A stretch of 64,000 bases of DNA from an uncultured Pelagibacteraceae bacterium (GTDB lineage: Bacteria > Pseudomonadota > Alphaproteobacteria > Pelagibacterales > Pelagibacteraceae). The stretch covers positions 50,499-114,498 of the forward strand of contig CACLWL010000002.1 of the NCBI GenBank assembly GCA_902610655.1. The letters run 5' to 3'. Within the stretch, counting starts at the first letter, position 1; the number at the start of each line of letters is the position of its first letter. The notes beneath the pieces were generated by a model that was given only the letters and a program-made list of their open reading frames with translations, was not told the origin of the DNA and ran no database searches. Of this stretch, positions 25,963-36,240 are shown piece after piece. The translations under genes and the position numbers were made by a program.

Positions 25963-28632
25963 ATGAAACCAGGAAAGAAAAATTCATACAAAGCTTTAAA
26001 ATCTATAAATATAAATTCAAAAGAATATAAATATTACTCTCTAACTGAAGCTGAAAAAAATGGATTGCCAGGTATATCCAGGCTTCCAAAATCTCTAAAA
26101 GTTCTGCTGGAGAATTTACTTAGATTTCAAGATGATCTAACAGTCACTCAAAATCAGATTGAAGCCGTTAAAGATTGGTTAAAAGAAAAAAAATCAAATA
26201 CAGAAATTGCTTACAGACCTGCTAGAGTTTTATTGCAAGATTATACAGGAATACCTGCTGTTGCAGACCTTGCTGCTATGAGAGAAGCAGTGAAAGAAAA
26301 AAATAAAGATCCTAAAAAAATTAATCCTTTATCTTCAGTTGACCTAGTTATAGATCACTCAGTTCAAGTAGATAAATCTGCTAAAGCAGATTCATTTGAA
26401 AAAAATGTGGATATCGAATTTGAGAGAAATGGTGAAAGATACTCATTTTTAAAATGGGGCCAGCAAGCTTTTAATAATTTTAGAATTGTCCCCCCTGGTA
26501 CTGGAATTTGTCACCAGGTAAATCTAGAATATTTATCGAAAGTAGTTTGGAGAGAAAGTTTTGAGAATGATGATTATCTATTTCCAGATACATTAGTTGG
26601 AACAGACAGTCATACCACTATGGTAAATGGATTATCAGTTCTTGGATGGGGAGTAGGTGGTATTGAAGCTGAAGCAGGTATGCTTGGACAGCCAATCTCA
26701 ATGCTAATACCAGAGGTAATTGGCTTTGAGGTAAAAAATAAATTACCTGAAGGAACAACTGCAACTGATTTAGTTCTAACAGTAGTAAAAATGCTAAGAG
26801 ATAAAGGAGTGGTAGGTAAGTTTGTTGAGTTTTTTGGAGATGGTTTAAAAAATCTATCTCTCGCAGATCGAGCTACAATAGCTAACATGGCTCCTGAGTA
26901 TGGTGCTACCTGTGGATTTTTTCCAATAGATGAAGAAACATTAAAATATTTAAAATTTTCTGGCAGAAATGAAAAAGAAGTTAATATTGTTAAAGAATAT
27001 GCAAAAGCTCAGGGCCTTTGGGCAAGTGATGAGATAGATTTTACAGATACAATTTCTCTTGATATGTCAAAAGTAGTTCCAACTATTTCTGGACCAAAAA
27101 GACCGCAAGATAAAGTTTTACTTAACGAAGCATCTTCAAATTTTAAAAAAGTCTTTAAAGATGCTACTGGCAGAGATAAAAAAAATAATTCTAAAGTAGA
27201 ACATACTGATTTCGAAATCAAAGATGGATCAATTTTAATTGCAGCAATAACCTCTTGTACCAATACATCAAATCCAAATGTTTTAATTGGAGCAGGATTG
27301 CTTGCAAAAAAAGCGGTCGATTTTGGTTTAAAAACTAAACCATGGGTTAAAACTTCATTAGCTCCAGGATCGCAAGTAGTGACTGACTATTTAAAAAAAG
27401 CAGGATTGAATACTTATTTAGATACACTTGGTTTTAATTTAGTAGGATATGGATGCACAACATGCATCGGAAACTCCGGACCTCTAAATGATAATATAGT
27501 TAAAGCTATAGAAGATAAAAATCTTTATGCAGTTTCAGTATTATCAGGAAATAGAAATTTTGAGGGTAGGATATCACCACATATTAAAGCAAATTATTTA
27601 GCATCGCCTCCTTTAGTGGTTGCTTATGCCTTAGCGGGTCATATGGAGGTTGATTTGTTCAAAGATCCTTTAGGTAAAAATAATGATGGAAAAGATATTT
27701 ATCTTAAAGATATTTGGCCTACTAATAAAGAAATAGAGGAGACTTTAAGTAAATCTCTAAATCCAGATATGTTTATAAAAAGATATTCGAATGTTTCTTT
27801 AGGCCCAGCTCAATGGCAAAAAATTAAAACTGAAAAGAGCAGTATTTATAATTGGGATGAAAGTTCTACTTATGTTAAAAGACCGCCTTTCTTTGACTCG
27901 TTACCAGAAAAACCTGAAGGATTTAAAGAGATTAAAGATGCTCGACCATTACTAATTTTAGGAGACATGGTTACTACAGATCATATTTCTCCTGCAGGAT
28001 CTATACAAAAAGATAGTCCAACAGGAGAATATTTTATGAAACATCAGGTTTTACCAAAAGATTATAATTCATACGGTTCTAGAAGAGGCAATCATGAAGT
28101 TATGATGAGAGGGACTTTTGCAAATATAAGAATTAAAAATGAAATGGCTCCTGAAACAGAGGGTGGTTTTACAAAACTTTTTCCTGAAGGTAAAGTTATG
28201 CCGGTTTATGATGCCGTGGTAGAATATAAAAAACGAGGAACAGATCTAATAGTAATTGGAGGCAAAGAATATGGTACAGGTTCTTCTAGAGACTGGGCAG
28301 CAAAAGGAACAAAACTTTTGGGTATAAAAGCTGTTATAGCAGAAAGTTTTGAAAGAATTCATAGATCTAATCTTATAGGTATGGGAATATTACCATTGCA
28401 ATTCATTAATGGTGTTGATCGAAAAAAAATAAATTTGATGGGATCAGAATTAATTTCTATTTTAAAAATTGAAAATGGAGTAAACCCTTCAGACAAAGTT
28501 GATGTAGAGATAAAATATCAATCAGGAGATATTAAAAAAATTAAAACTTTATGTAGAATAGATACTAAAAATGAACTTGAATATTATAAAAATGGAGGAA
28601 TTCTTCAATTTGTATTGAGAAATATGATGTAA
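25963..28632 (+). CDS. acnA: Aconitate hydratase A
   Basis: Full-length; DSHTTMVNGL, ITSCTNTSNP, GCTTCIGNSGP, GTGSSRDWAAKG. Confidence 0.97.
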   Translation: MKPGKKNSYKALKSININSKEYKYYSLTEAEKNGLPGISRLPKSLKVLLENLLRFQDDLTVTQNQIEAVKDWLKEKKSNTEIAYRPARVLLQDYTGIPAVADLAAMREAVKEKNKDPKKINPLSSVDLVIDHSVQVDKSAKADSFEKNVDIEFERNGERYSFLKWGQQAFNNFRIVPPGTGICHQVNLEYLSKVVWRESFENDDYLFPDTLVGTDSHTTMVNGLSVLGWGVGGIEAEAGMLGQPISMLIPEVIGFEVKNKLPEGTTATDLVLTVVKMLRDKGVVGKFVEFFGDGLKNLSLADRATIANMAPEYGATCGFFPIDEETLKYLKFSGRNEKEVNIVKEYAKAQGLWASDEIDFTDTISLDMSKVVPTISGPKRPQDKVLLNEASSNFKKVFKDATGRDKKNNSKVEHTDFEIKDGSILIAAITSCTNTSNPNVLIGAGLLAKKAVDFGLKTKPWVKTSLAPGSQVVTDYLKKAGLNTYLDTLGFNLVGYGCTTCIGNSGPLNDNIVKAIEDKNLYAVSVLSGNRNFEGRISPHIKANYLASPPLVVAYALAGHMEVDLFKDPLGKNNDGKDIYLKDIWPTNKEIEETLSKSLNPDMFIKRYSNVSLGPAQWQKIKTEKSSIYNWDESSTYVKRPPFFDSLPEKPEGFKEIKDARPLLILGDMVTTDHISPAGSIQKDSPTGEYFMKHQVLPKDYNSYGSRRGNHEVMMRGTFANIRIKNEMAPETEGGFTKLFPEGKVMPVYDAVVEYKKRGTDLIVIGGKEYGTGSSRDWAAKGTKLLGIKAVIAESFERIHRSNLIGMGILPLQFINGVDRKKINLMGSELISILKIENGVNPSDKVDVEIKYQSGDIKKIKTLCRIDTKNELEYYKNGGILQFVLRNMM

Positions 28633-28635
28633 ATT

Positions 28636-29283
28636 ATGGAAGAGGAAATCCAAATTATTAATGAAAACACAAAAAAAGAAAAAATAAAAAATTTTTTTAT
28701 TAAAAATGGAAAATATTTTATTTTTTCTATTTCATCATTAATAATTATAGTTTTGGCTTATTTTGTTTATATAGAAATACAGTCAAGAAACCAAATAAAG
28801 TTAGCTGAAAAATATAATAATACAATAAACAATTTTCAAAACTTAAAAAATACAGAACAAACAAAAAAAATTTTAGTTGATATAATTGAAAAAAAAAATT
28901 CAACATATTCGCCGTTAGCACTATATTTTATTATTGAAAATGATCTAGAAAGTAAAAAAAATGAGATAAATAAATATTTTGATAAAGTTATAAGTATAAG
29001 TTCATTAGAAAAGGAAATTAAAAACCTAAATATATACAAAAAAGCAGTTTTTAATTCTGATTTTGTAAGTGAGATTGAACTGGTAGAAATTTTACGGCCA
29101 ATTACAAATTCTGATAGTATTTGGAAATCTCATTCATTACTTTTACTATCTGAATATTTCTATTTCAAAAAAAATTACGCAGAGTCTAAAAAATTACTTA
29201 ATGAAATTCTGAATTTCGAAGATAGTAATCCCGAAATTAAACTAGAAGCAAAAAAAAAACTTACCAGAGATTTTAGTGAATAA
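28636..29283 (+). CDS. Single-TM protein with TPR-like periplasmic domain (YfgM-like)
   Basis: One N-terminal TM, helical repeats, adjacency to BamB-like gene. Confidence 0.55.
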   Translation: MEEEIQIINENTKKEKIKNFFIKNGKYFIFSISSLIIIVLAYFVYIEIQSRNQIKLAEKYNNTINNFQNLKNTEQTKKILVDIIEKKNSTYSPLALYFIIENDLESKKNEINKYFDKVISISSLEKEIKNLNIYKKAVFNSDFVSEIELVEILRPITNSDSIWKSHSLLLLSEYFYFKKNYAESKKLLNEILNFEDSNPEIKLEAKKKLTRDFSE

Positions 29284-30580
29284 ATCAATAGTAATTATAT
29301 TATTACCAGTATTATTATTTTCTTGTTCACTAAACTCCGGATCCTCATTTTGGTCAAAAAGAAATATTGATAAAGAACAAAAAATTCTAAGTATAAAACA
29401 AATTTCAAAAAAAGAAGAAATTCTATTAAAAGAAGTTAATAAAAACTTAGAGATCAAATTATCAAATTTTAAAAAAGAAAATTTTAATTTAAGATATTTT
29501 GATAATAATTTAGGTAGAACCGATTATCATGGTGAGCTTAAAAGTATCTCAAGATTCAAATTCTCTAAAATTAAAAAATTTGATGAGTATGAGCCAGAGA
29601 TAATACTTCATAATAATAATGTTATTTTTTTTGATAATAAAGGTACCATTTTAAAATTTGATAAAAATTCAAAACTTGTTTGGAAGAAAAATTATTATTC
29701 AAAATCAGAAAAAAAATTAAATCCAATATTATTTTTTTCAGCTAGCGATGATTTACTTATAGTTGTTGATACGATTGCTAGGTATTTTGCAATCAATATT
29801 AATACAGGTGATTTAATATGGACAAATTATAATAACTCTCCATTTAATTCACAAATTAAAATATTTAAAAATAAATTTTATGTAGTTGATGCAAATAATA
29901 CTTTGTATTGTTATTCTTTAAAGACTGGAGAAACTATATGGAGTTTTAAAACAGATAAACCACTAATCAAATCTCAAAAAAGAAATTCATTAATAATAAA
30001 AAAAAATAATGTTATTTTTAATAACAGTGTGGGAGATATAACTGCTGTAAATTTAGAAAATGGAGATTTAGTTTGGCAAACTCCGACACAATCTAAAAAA
30101 ATATATGATGAATCAATGTTTTTTAAAAATTCAGATCTCATTGCAGCTAAAAGTTCTGTAATATTTTCTAATAATAATAATGGCTTTTTCTCTTTGGATG
30201 TCGACTCTGGTTTGCTTAATTGGAAGCAAAGAATAAACTCTAATGTAAGACCTGTTTCATTCAATAATCTAATTTTTTCAATTACGAACGAAGGCTATTT
30301 AGTTGTTATAGATGAAGAAAAAGGAAATTTAATCAGAAGTAATTATTTATTAAATGATTTTAAAAAGAAAAAAAGGGATAAAATAAAACCAGTAGGTTTT
30401 ATCGTTGGAAAAAATAATATTTATTCAACTTTAAATAATGGAAAACTTCTTGTCATAGATATAAAAAAAGGGTTAGTGCAAACAATAATAAAAATTGATA
30501 AAGAAAAGATTTCTTCTCCAATAGTACAAGGTCAAAATTTATATGTGACAAAGAACAATTCTATAATAAAATTAAATTAG
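29276..30580 (+). CDS. BamB-like PQQ beta-propeller lipoprotein
   Basis: Lipobox LLFSCS; repeated W-containing propeller blades (INTGDLIWTN, LKTGETIWSF, LENGDLVWQT). Confidence 0.8.
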   Translation: MNKSIVIILLPVLLFSCSLNSGSSFWSKRNIDKEQKILSIKQISKKEEILLKEVNKNLEIKLSNFKKENFNLRYFDNNLGRTDYHGELKSISRFKFSKIKKFDEYEPEIILHNNNVIFFDNKGTILKFDKNSKLVWKKNYYSKSEKKLNPILFFSASDDLLIVVDTIARYFAININTGDLIWTNYNNSPFNSQIKIFKNKFYVVDANNTLYCYSLKTGETIWSFKTDKPLIKSQKRNSLIIKKNNVIFNNSVGDITAVNLENGDLVWQTPTQSKKIYDESMFFKNSDLIAAKSSVIFSNNNNGFFSLDVDSGLLNWKQRINSNVRPVSFNNLIFSITNEGYLVVIDEEKGNLIRSNYLLNDFKKKKRDKIKPVGFIVGKNNIYSTLNNGKLLVIDIKKGLVQTIIKIDKEKISSPIVQGQNLYVTKNNSIIKLN

Positions 30581-31009
30581 ATGTTTTTAAAATTACTAGA
30601 TAAACTTGGAAGAAAAAAAGTGGTTTTAGACAGAGGACCATCTCATCCAAAATTTAGTGAAGCTAAACCATGGATGAACAGGTATTATTTGTTATTTAGA
30701 AACAGACCTAAATGGTTTCCATTTAATATTTTAATACATGAAATGTTAGATGATGATCACGGTGATGGAGTTCATAATCATCTTTTTCCATATATAACAA
30801 TAATCTTGAGAGATGGATATTATGAGACACTAAAGAACGGTAAATTTTGGAGACCGCCAGGATATATCGGATTTAGATCCGCTAATAATTATCACAGAGT
30901 AGACTTAAAACCAGGAACAAAACCTATGACAATTTTTATATCTGGGCCATATGGTTTAAGAAAAGGCAAACGATCTGATTATGGTATTGATTTTAAAAAA
31001 AGCAAATGA
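30581..31009 (+). CDS. Small cupin-like protein
   Basis: DGVHNHLFPYITIILRDGYYE and later HRVDLKPGTKPMTIFI double-stranded beta-helix pattern. Confidence 0.5.
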   Translation: MFLKLLDKLGRKKVVLDRGPSHPKFSEAKPWMNRYYLLFRNRPKWFPFNILIHEMLDDDHGDGVHNHLFPYITIILRDGYYETLKNGKFWRPPGYIGFRSANNYHRVDLKPGTKPMTIFISGPYGLRKGKRSDYGIDFKKSK

Positions 31010-31425
31010 ATCAAAAGTTTTTTAATTTAAAAATTAAAACAAACGGTCAAAAACTTTATGAATTTACGAATGAAACGTATGATTGGATTAAGGATAATGA
31101 TTTTAAAAATGGTATTTTAAATATAAGTATTCAGCATACAAGTGCATCAATACTAGTCCAAGAGAATGCAGATCCAGATGTACAAAAAGATCTAATAAAT
31201 TTTTTTGATAAAATTGTACCTATGGATAAAAAACTTTATATCCATAATGCTGAAGGAAAAGATGATATGCCAGCTCATATAAAATCATCTTTAACGAATA
31301 ATCAAATTTCTTTAAGTATAAAAAATGGTGATTTATTATTAGGAACGTGGCAAGGGATTTATCTTTTTGAACATAGGCTAGAACCACATACTAGAGTACT
31401 CATTCACCATTTCTTAGGTGAGTAA
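31006..31425 (+). CDS. YjbQ/UPF0047 family protein
   Basis: IQHTSASILVQENADPDVQKDL; GTWQGIYLFEHR. Confidence 0.9.
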   Translation: MNQKFFNLKIKTNGQKLYEFTNETYDWIKDNDFKNGILNISIQHTSASILVQENADPDVQKDLINFFDKIVPMDKKLYIHNAEGKDDMPAHIKSSLTNNQISLSIKNGDLLLGTWQGIYLFEHRLEPHTRVLIHHFLGE

Positions 31426-31427
31426 TT

Positions 31428-31895
31428 TTATATAAAAGGATTATAAGCCCATTGAAGTATTGCTTGTCTTTGCCTTTTTCTACAGCCTAAATCATCTTTT
31501 TCACAATTTTTTTCAATAGCAGTCACGTGTCTCTTAAAATTTTTCCATCTTTTAATTTGTATTTCATCTATGTGGGTAATTCTTCTTCCATTTGTAAATC
31601 TACAGTACCATTGAAACCAACCTAATGGATCCTCTTTGAATATCCATCCTTTTTCTATCCAGTGTTCTCTAGATAATCCTGCTTTAACTTTAAAACGATT
31701 TAAAGTTATATCGAAGTTCTTACTGATTTTTGCTTTTTCAAACCATGATTTAGGATATTCTTTTATATTGATATTTGACCCAAAATAAGATCCTCCAAAT
31801 ACACCTAGCTCCAGCATTTTCTTCGGAGAGAGCTGCGGTTTAAAAATTTTATAAAAGTCTAAATTTTCTATATTTCTTTTATGAATTTTTTTCAT
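31428..31895 (-). CDS. Conserved protein of unknown function
   Basis: Dense aromatic/basic motif DPLGWFQWYCRFTNGRR...RQRQAILQWAYNP. Confidence 0.7.
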   Translation of the reverse strand: MKKIHKRNIENLDFYKIFKPQLSPKKMLELGVFGGSYFGSNINIKEYPKSWFEKAKISKNFDITLNRFKVKAGLSREHWIEKGWIFKEDPLGWFQWYCRFTNGRRITHIDEIQIKRWKNFKRHVTAIEKNCEKDDLGCRKRQRQAILQWAYNPFI

Positions 31896-33034
31896 TTTAA
31901 TAATTTTTTATTCCCCGTAGACAACAATTTATTATATAAATCTTCGTCAGCATCACCTTCACAACCTATAATTAAGATATTTGAACTTTCTTCCAACTCC
32001 AAATTTTTCCTTATTTCACTATCCTCAGCGCAAGCAATCAAACTAATTATTCCTGGAGTTGAACATTCACCTCCAACTATTTCTACATCACTAAAAATTT
32101 TATTTCTCAGCATAGCAACTGTTAGATCAACATTTTCATCTGTAACGCTAGTGCAAGTATTTACAGATTCTTTTAATATTTTCCATGGGACCAAAGATAC
32201 TTCTCCGCAAGACATTCCACCCATTATACTTTCTTTTTTAATATTGACTTTCTGCAATGAACCATTTTCAACACTTTTTAAAACACAATCTGCATTTTCT
32301 GGTTCTACAATAATAATTTTTGGAATTCTTTTAAAATATTTTGCTATACCCGCTATTGCACCTGATGCCATTCCTCCGACACCTGCTTGTAAAAAAACAT
32401 GTGTTATATATTGGTTAGTTTGATTAGATATTTCTTTAATCATAACAGAGTATCCAGCCATTGTAAGTTTTGGAACATATTCATAATTCTCCCAAGCAAC
32501 ATCTTGTACAATTTCCCATCCATTTTTATTCGATTCACTAATACATGTTTCTAGAGATTTTTCATAATTTCCATTAACTCTTATAACTTCGGCATCAAGT
32601 TTTCTCATACAGTTTGCTCTTGCTTCGCTGACATACTCGCTAATAAATATTTTACATTTTAAACCAAGTCTTTGCGCACCCCATGCTACCGAGCGTCCAT
32701 GATTTCCAGCAGTTGCTGTAGCTACTATTATATTTTTGTTTCCTTGTGTAGTTTTTTCAACAGCATAAGCCCCACCTAAAGCTTTAAAAGATTTTAGATG
32801 AAATCTTTTTGACTCATCTTTATAAAAAATATTATTTAATTTAAGTTTATTTGATAATTTTACAAGATTTACAAGTGGAGTAGGTTTATAATCTTTCCAC
32901 TTTGATATTGTATTATATGCATCATCAACATTACTTTCGTCACAAATTTTTAATATCTTCTCTCTACTGAAATTATAATTTTTGTTATCAATATAATTCG
33001 TAAGCTTCCATTTTAAATCTTCAGAAGTACTCAT
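31892..33034 (-). CDS. PLP-dependent ammonia-lyase (diaminopropionate ammonia-lyase-like / threonine dehydratase fold)
   Basis: SFKALGGAYAV PLP Lys motif, TATAGNHGRSVAWGA, GVGGMASGAIAG. Confidence 0.8.
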   Translation of the reverse strand: MSTSEDLKWKLTNYIDNKNYNFSREKILKICDESNVDDAYNTISKWKDYKPTPLVNLVKLSNKLKLNNIFYKDESKRFHLKSFKALGGAYAVEKTTQGNKNIIVATATAGNHGRSVAWGAQRLGLKCKIFISEYVSEARANCMRKLDAEVIRVNGNYEKSLETCISESNKNGWEIVQDVAWENYEYVPKLTMAGYSVMIKEISNQTNQYITHVFLQAGVGGMASGAIAGIAKYFKRIPKIIIVEPENADCVLKSVENGSLQKVNIKKESIMGGMSCGEVSLVPWKILKESVNTCTSVTDENVDLTVAMLRNKIFSDVEIVGGECSTPGIISLIACAEDSEIRKNLELEESSNILIIGCEGDADEDLYNKLLSTGNKKLLK

Positions 33035-33040
33035 TTTTAA

Positions 33041-34366
33041 TCAACAATCTAATGTATTTAATTTTTCCCAGTCAGTTATAGGACCTTTTTTGTCAAAGTT
33101 TTCATTTTGAAAAAAACTTCTTATCTCTTCCTTTTTTAATTTGATGTAGCTATTTATAACTGTTTCACTAAAAGCATCTTTTATTATTTTATTTTCCTCC
33201 AATTTTTCTAATGACTCTTCAAGATCGTCAGGTAACTTATCAAGATCAGGGTAGTTTTTATAATCAGTGTACATGTTACAAGTCAACGGTTCTCCTGGAT
33301 CAAGTTTCATGTTCATACCGTGCAGACCTGCTGCAAGTATGCCTGCTTGCAAAAGATAGGGGTTTGAAGATCCATCCATTAGTCTAAGCTCAAATCTACC
33401 TTGATCTGGTATCCTAATCATATGTGTTCTATTATTGCCAGTGTAAGAAATACTTGATGGAGACCAAGATGCGCCTGACTTTGTTGGTGGTGCATTAATT
33501 CTTCTATAACTATTTACAGTAGGGTTAAAAAAAGCTGATAGTGTTGATGCATTTTTCATTAACCCACCTAGAAAATTATAAGCTAATTTACTTAGGCCAT
33601 ATCTATCTCCGCTTTCTAAAAATTTATTATTCTTATCGTTCCATAAAGAAATATGAGCGTGACAACCATTTCCAGTAAGATTTTCAAATGGTTTTGGCAT
33701 AAAAGTAGCACGTAAACCATGTTTTTCAGATAATGTTTTAACCATAAATTTGAAAAAGACATGTCTATCTGCTGTTGTCAGACAATCTGAAAAATCCCAA
33801 TTCATTTCAAATTGTCCATTCGCGTCTTCATGATCATTTTGGTAAGGGCCCCATCCCAATTCAATCATACAATCACAAATTTCTTTTATTAAATCATATC
33901 GTCTCATTAAGGCTGATTGATCATAACAAGGTTTTGATTGAACATCTCTTTGGTCAGCTATTGCTGAACCATCTGGTGAAACTAAAAAAAATTCACACTC
34001 GACACCAGATTTCATAGTTAATTTATCTCTAGATAAAATATCTATCTGTTTTTTAAGCATTACTCTAGGTGAGGCTTCAACTTGTTTACCATCCATCCAT
34101 AAATCAGATGCAAGCCAACCAACTTCTTTATTCCATGGAAGTTGGATTAGGCTTTCAGGATCTGGAATCGCAAACATATCTGAATCAGCGGGCGTCATAT
34201 CTAACCAAGTTGCAAAACCAGCAAAACCTGCACCATCCCTTTGCATTCCAGAAATCGCGCTAACGGGTACAAGTTTGGATCTCAACACCCCAAAAAGATC
34301 CACAAAACTTATTAAAAAATATTTGATTTTTTTAGCTTTTGCGATAGCTGAAAGATTTTTTGCCAT
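33041..34366 (-). CDS. Type III glutamine synthetase-family ligase (GlnT/GmaS-like), copy 1
   Basis: GVECEFFLV, NGCHAHISLW, RRINAPPTKSGASWSPSSISYTGNNRTHMIRIPDQGRFELRLMDGSSNPYL. Confidence 0.85.
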   Translation of the reverse strand: MAKNLSAIAKAKKIKYFLISFVDLFGVLRSKLVPVSAISGMQRDGAGFAGFATWLDMTPADSDMFAIPDPESLIQLPWNKEVGWLASDLWMDGKQVEASPRVMLKKQIDILSRDKLTMKSGVECEFFLVSPDGSAIADQRDVQSKPCYDQSALMRRYDLIKEICDCMIELGWGPYQNDHEDANGQFEMNWDFSDCLTTADRHVFFKFMVKTLSEKHGLRATFMPKPFENLTGNGCHAHISLWNDKNNKFLESGDRYGLSKLAYNFLGGLMKNASTLSAFFNPTVNSYRRINAPPTKSGASWSPSSISYTGNNRTHMIRIPDQGRFELRLMDGSSNPYLLQAGILAAGLHGMNMKLDPGEPLTCNMYTDYKNYPDLDKLPDDLEESLEKLEENKIIKDAFSETVINSYIKLKKEEIRSFFQNENFDKKGPITDWEKLNTLDC

Positions 34367-34385
34367 GAATTATTGTAACACAATA

Positions 34386-34547
34386 TTATTTAAATAGAGA
34401 TAAAAAGAAATCTTTATAATAAATACAATTTACAACAATAATAATTATTACTGCTAAAATTACTCCATATTTAGCTTTAGGCCACGCAAGCCTAGACATT
34501 TTGCTAGGCGTTTTGTTTAAATTCTCTTGTGGATTATTTTCTTCCAT
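34386..34547 (-). CDS. Single-TM microprotein (53 aa)
   Basis: MEENNPQENLNKTPSKMSRLAWPKAKYGVILAVIIIIVVNCIYYKDFFLSLFK; start at second Met because the upstream extension would translate a perfect hairpin. Confidence 0.5.
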   Translation of the reverse strand: MEENNPQENLNKTPSKMSRLAWPKAKYGVILAVIIIIVVNCIYYKDFFLSLFK

Positions 34548-34555
34548 CTTATAAA

Positions 34556-34581
34556 AAGGGCGCACACTTAAGTGCGCCCTT
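34556..34581 (-). terminator. Stem-loop AAGGGCGCAC-ACTTAA-GTGCGCCCTT, with T-tract on either side
   Basis: 10-bp perfect stem, GC-rich in an AT-rich context; followed by TTTTTAT on the minus strand. Confidence 0.8.
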
Positions 34582-34594
34582 AATTTTTTATTAA

Positions 34595-34816
34595 TTACCC
34601 ATCGGTAATATTGCTTTTCCAATCATTTGGACCACGTCTTTGCCTAGCAAGTTTTTCAAGCTCTTCTTTTTCTTGCTTAGCAGTAATGACATGCCATCCG
34701 ATCCAAATAATGAGACCTAGAATAACTAATATTCCTTCTGATCCCACACCTGGATAAATAGCACCTTGGACTTCAGAGGCGCTTAAATGATCTATCCAGT
34801 TATTTACTGTTGCCAT
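34595..34816 (-). CDS. Single-TM microprotein (73 aa) downstream of amt
   Basis: Near-consensus Shine-Dalgarno AAGGAGGAAAATAT-ATG, TM segment, 12 nt from amt stop. Confidence 0.7.
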   Translation of the reverse strand: MATVNNWIDHLSASEVQGAIYPGVGSEGILVILGLIIWIGWHVITAKQEKEELEKLARQRRGPNDWKSNITDG

Positions 34817-34828
34817 ATATTTTCCTCC

Positions 34829-36229
34829 TTACCTGGTTGCCGAGGCTATTGACTTTTCATCATCTTTTGCAGCCTCCATTATATCGTAGTCTAATCCAGC
34901 AATTTCTGCCTCTCTAGGAATTCTTAATCTTCCTACCCCATTGAGAACTCTTGCAATTACATATCCTGGAAACATTCCTAAAACAAAAAACATTATTATT
35001 GCTCCGATGAACATTCCTAAAGGATTTATTGATGCATAAGTTGATCCGTCCCACATAGCTCCAACACTATAACCTGATGATGGATAACCATTTAAAACAA
35101 ATCCACAAATTACTAAACCTACAAACCCAGCGTAACCATGTACAGCAACCGCACCAACAGCATCATCTATTTTGAACTTACGTTCAACCCAGTAATGCAT
35201 TTTGTATGCGATAACAACACCGATCATACCAATTATCATTGATTGTATTGGGTGATACAAATCATTACCTGCAGAAGCACAGATAACTCCAGCTAGACCT
35301 GATGAATATGTCCAGAAAGGATCTCCTCTCGAAACCACATATCCAGCCAATAATCCTCCAGAAAGTGACATTAAAAAGTTAAAAGTAATACCACTTAATG
35401 TAGTCGGAGTTACATATATGTTTGTTGCGGTAAAGTATGTTACACCTTCCATTCCATACTCTGGCCCTAGGTTAAAAATAGGAATGTTACATGCAGCGTA
35501 AAAACCCCAGAAACCGGTATAAATTAAAAACAATCCGATTGTAACCAACCAAGGATTCCTTGGTCCTATGTTTCTAGGTTCCCCACTCGATGTAAATTTA
35601 CCTATTCTTGGACCCAAAACTACTAAAACACCCAAAGCAAATCCACCTGCTATTGCGTGAATTACACCAGATGCATACGCATCATGGTATCCGAGTAATT
35701 TAAGCATCCACCCGTCAAAGTGCCATCCCCATGCAGCATCTATAGTCCAGAAAACTGAACCTATCGCAATTGCAAGTATACCGAATGCAAATGTAGTTAT
35801 TCTTTCTATTATTGCACCAGAAACAATTGAAGCTGCTGTCCATGAGAAAAGTAAAAACGCTGCCCAGAATACACCACTAATATGATCTCCTAAGTTTACA
35901 GCCATAAGCTGACTTGTAGCTACATAAAATTTTGCGCTAAAAGCAGAGTCATCGGTAATTAAAGCATCGCTTCCATTCATTATTGATGGTGCAAGACCTG
36001 GTCCCGTTGGAAATGCCCAATAAATCCACCAACCAAATAAAAACCAAGTTACTGTTACCAAAGGTATCAGCATTGTATTTTTCATTAAAGTATGTTGATG
36101 ATGTTTGTATCGGGAAGCTCCAACTTCATACATACAGAAACCCACGTGGATTAAAAACATGAGTACCACTGTTATCCAGTAGTAAAACTCTGTAAATATG
36201 GTCGTCAATGCACCTAGTTCGTCAGTCAT
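34829..36229 (-). CDS. amt: Ammonium transporter (Amt/MEP/Rh family)
   Basis: Full-length 11-TM protein; AVHGYAGFVGLVICG, SGVIHAIAGGFALGVL. Confidence 0.92.
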   Translation of the reverse strand: MTDELGALTTIFTEFYYWITVVLMFLIHVGFCMYEVGASRYKHHQHTLMKNTMLIPLVTVTWFLFGWWIYWAFPTGPGLAPSIMNGSDALITDDSAFSAKFYVATSQLMAVNLGDHISGVFWAAFLLFSWTAASIVSGAIIERITTFAFGILAIAIGSVFWTIDAAWGWHFDGWMLKLLGYHDAYASGVIHAIAGGFALGVLVVLGPRIGKFTSSGEPRNIGPRNPWLVTIGLFLIYTGFWGFYAACNIPIFNLGPEYGMEGVTYFTATNIYVTPTTLSGITFNFLMSLSGGLLAGYVVSRGDPFWTYSSGLAGVICASAGNDLYHPIQSMIIGMIGVVIAYKMHYWVERKFKIDDAVGAVAVHGYAGFVGLVICGFVLNGYPSSGYSVGAMWDGSTYASINPLGMFIGAIIMFFVLGMFPGYVIARVLNGVGRLRIPREAEIAGLDYDIMEAAKDDEKSIASATR

Positions 36230-36240
36230 TTCAAACCTCC

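Noticed and set aside
31881-32423. 180-aa plus-strand ORF antisense to the ammonia-lyase
   Set aside because: Opposite-strand frame of a well-supported enzyme gene; no family motif.
34548-34622. N-terminal extension of the 78-aa ORF (MEKQYYRWVINKKLRAHLSVRPFYK)
   Set aside because: It translates the perfect GGGCGCAC...GTGCGCCC hairpin and overlaps the upstream microprotein; the Met at 34547 is a better start.
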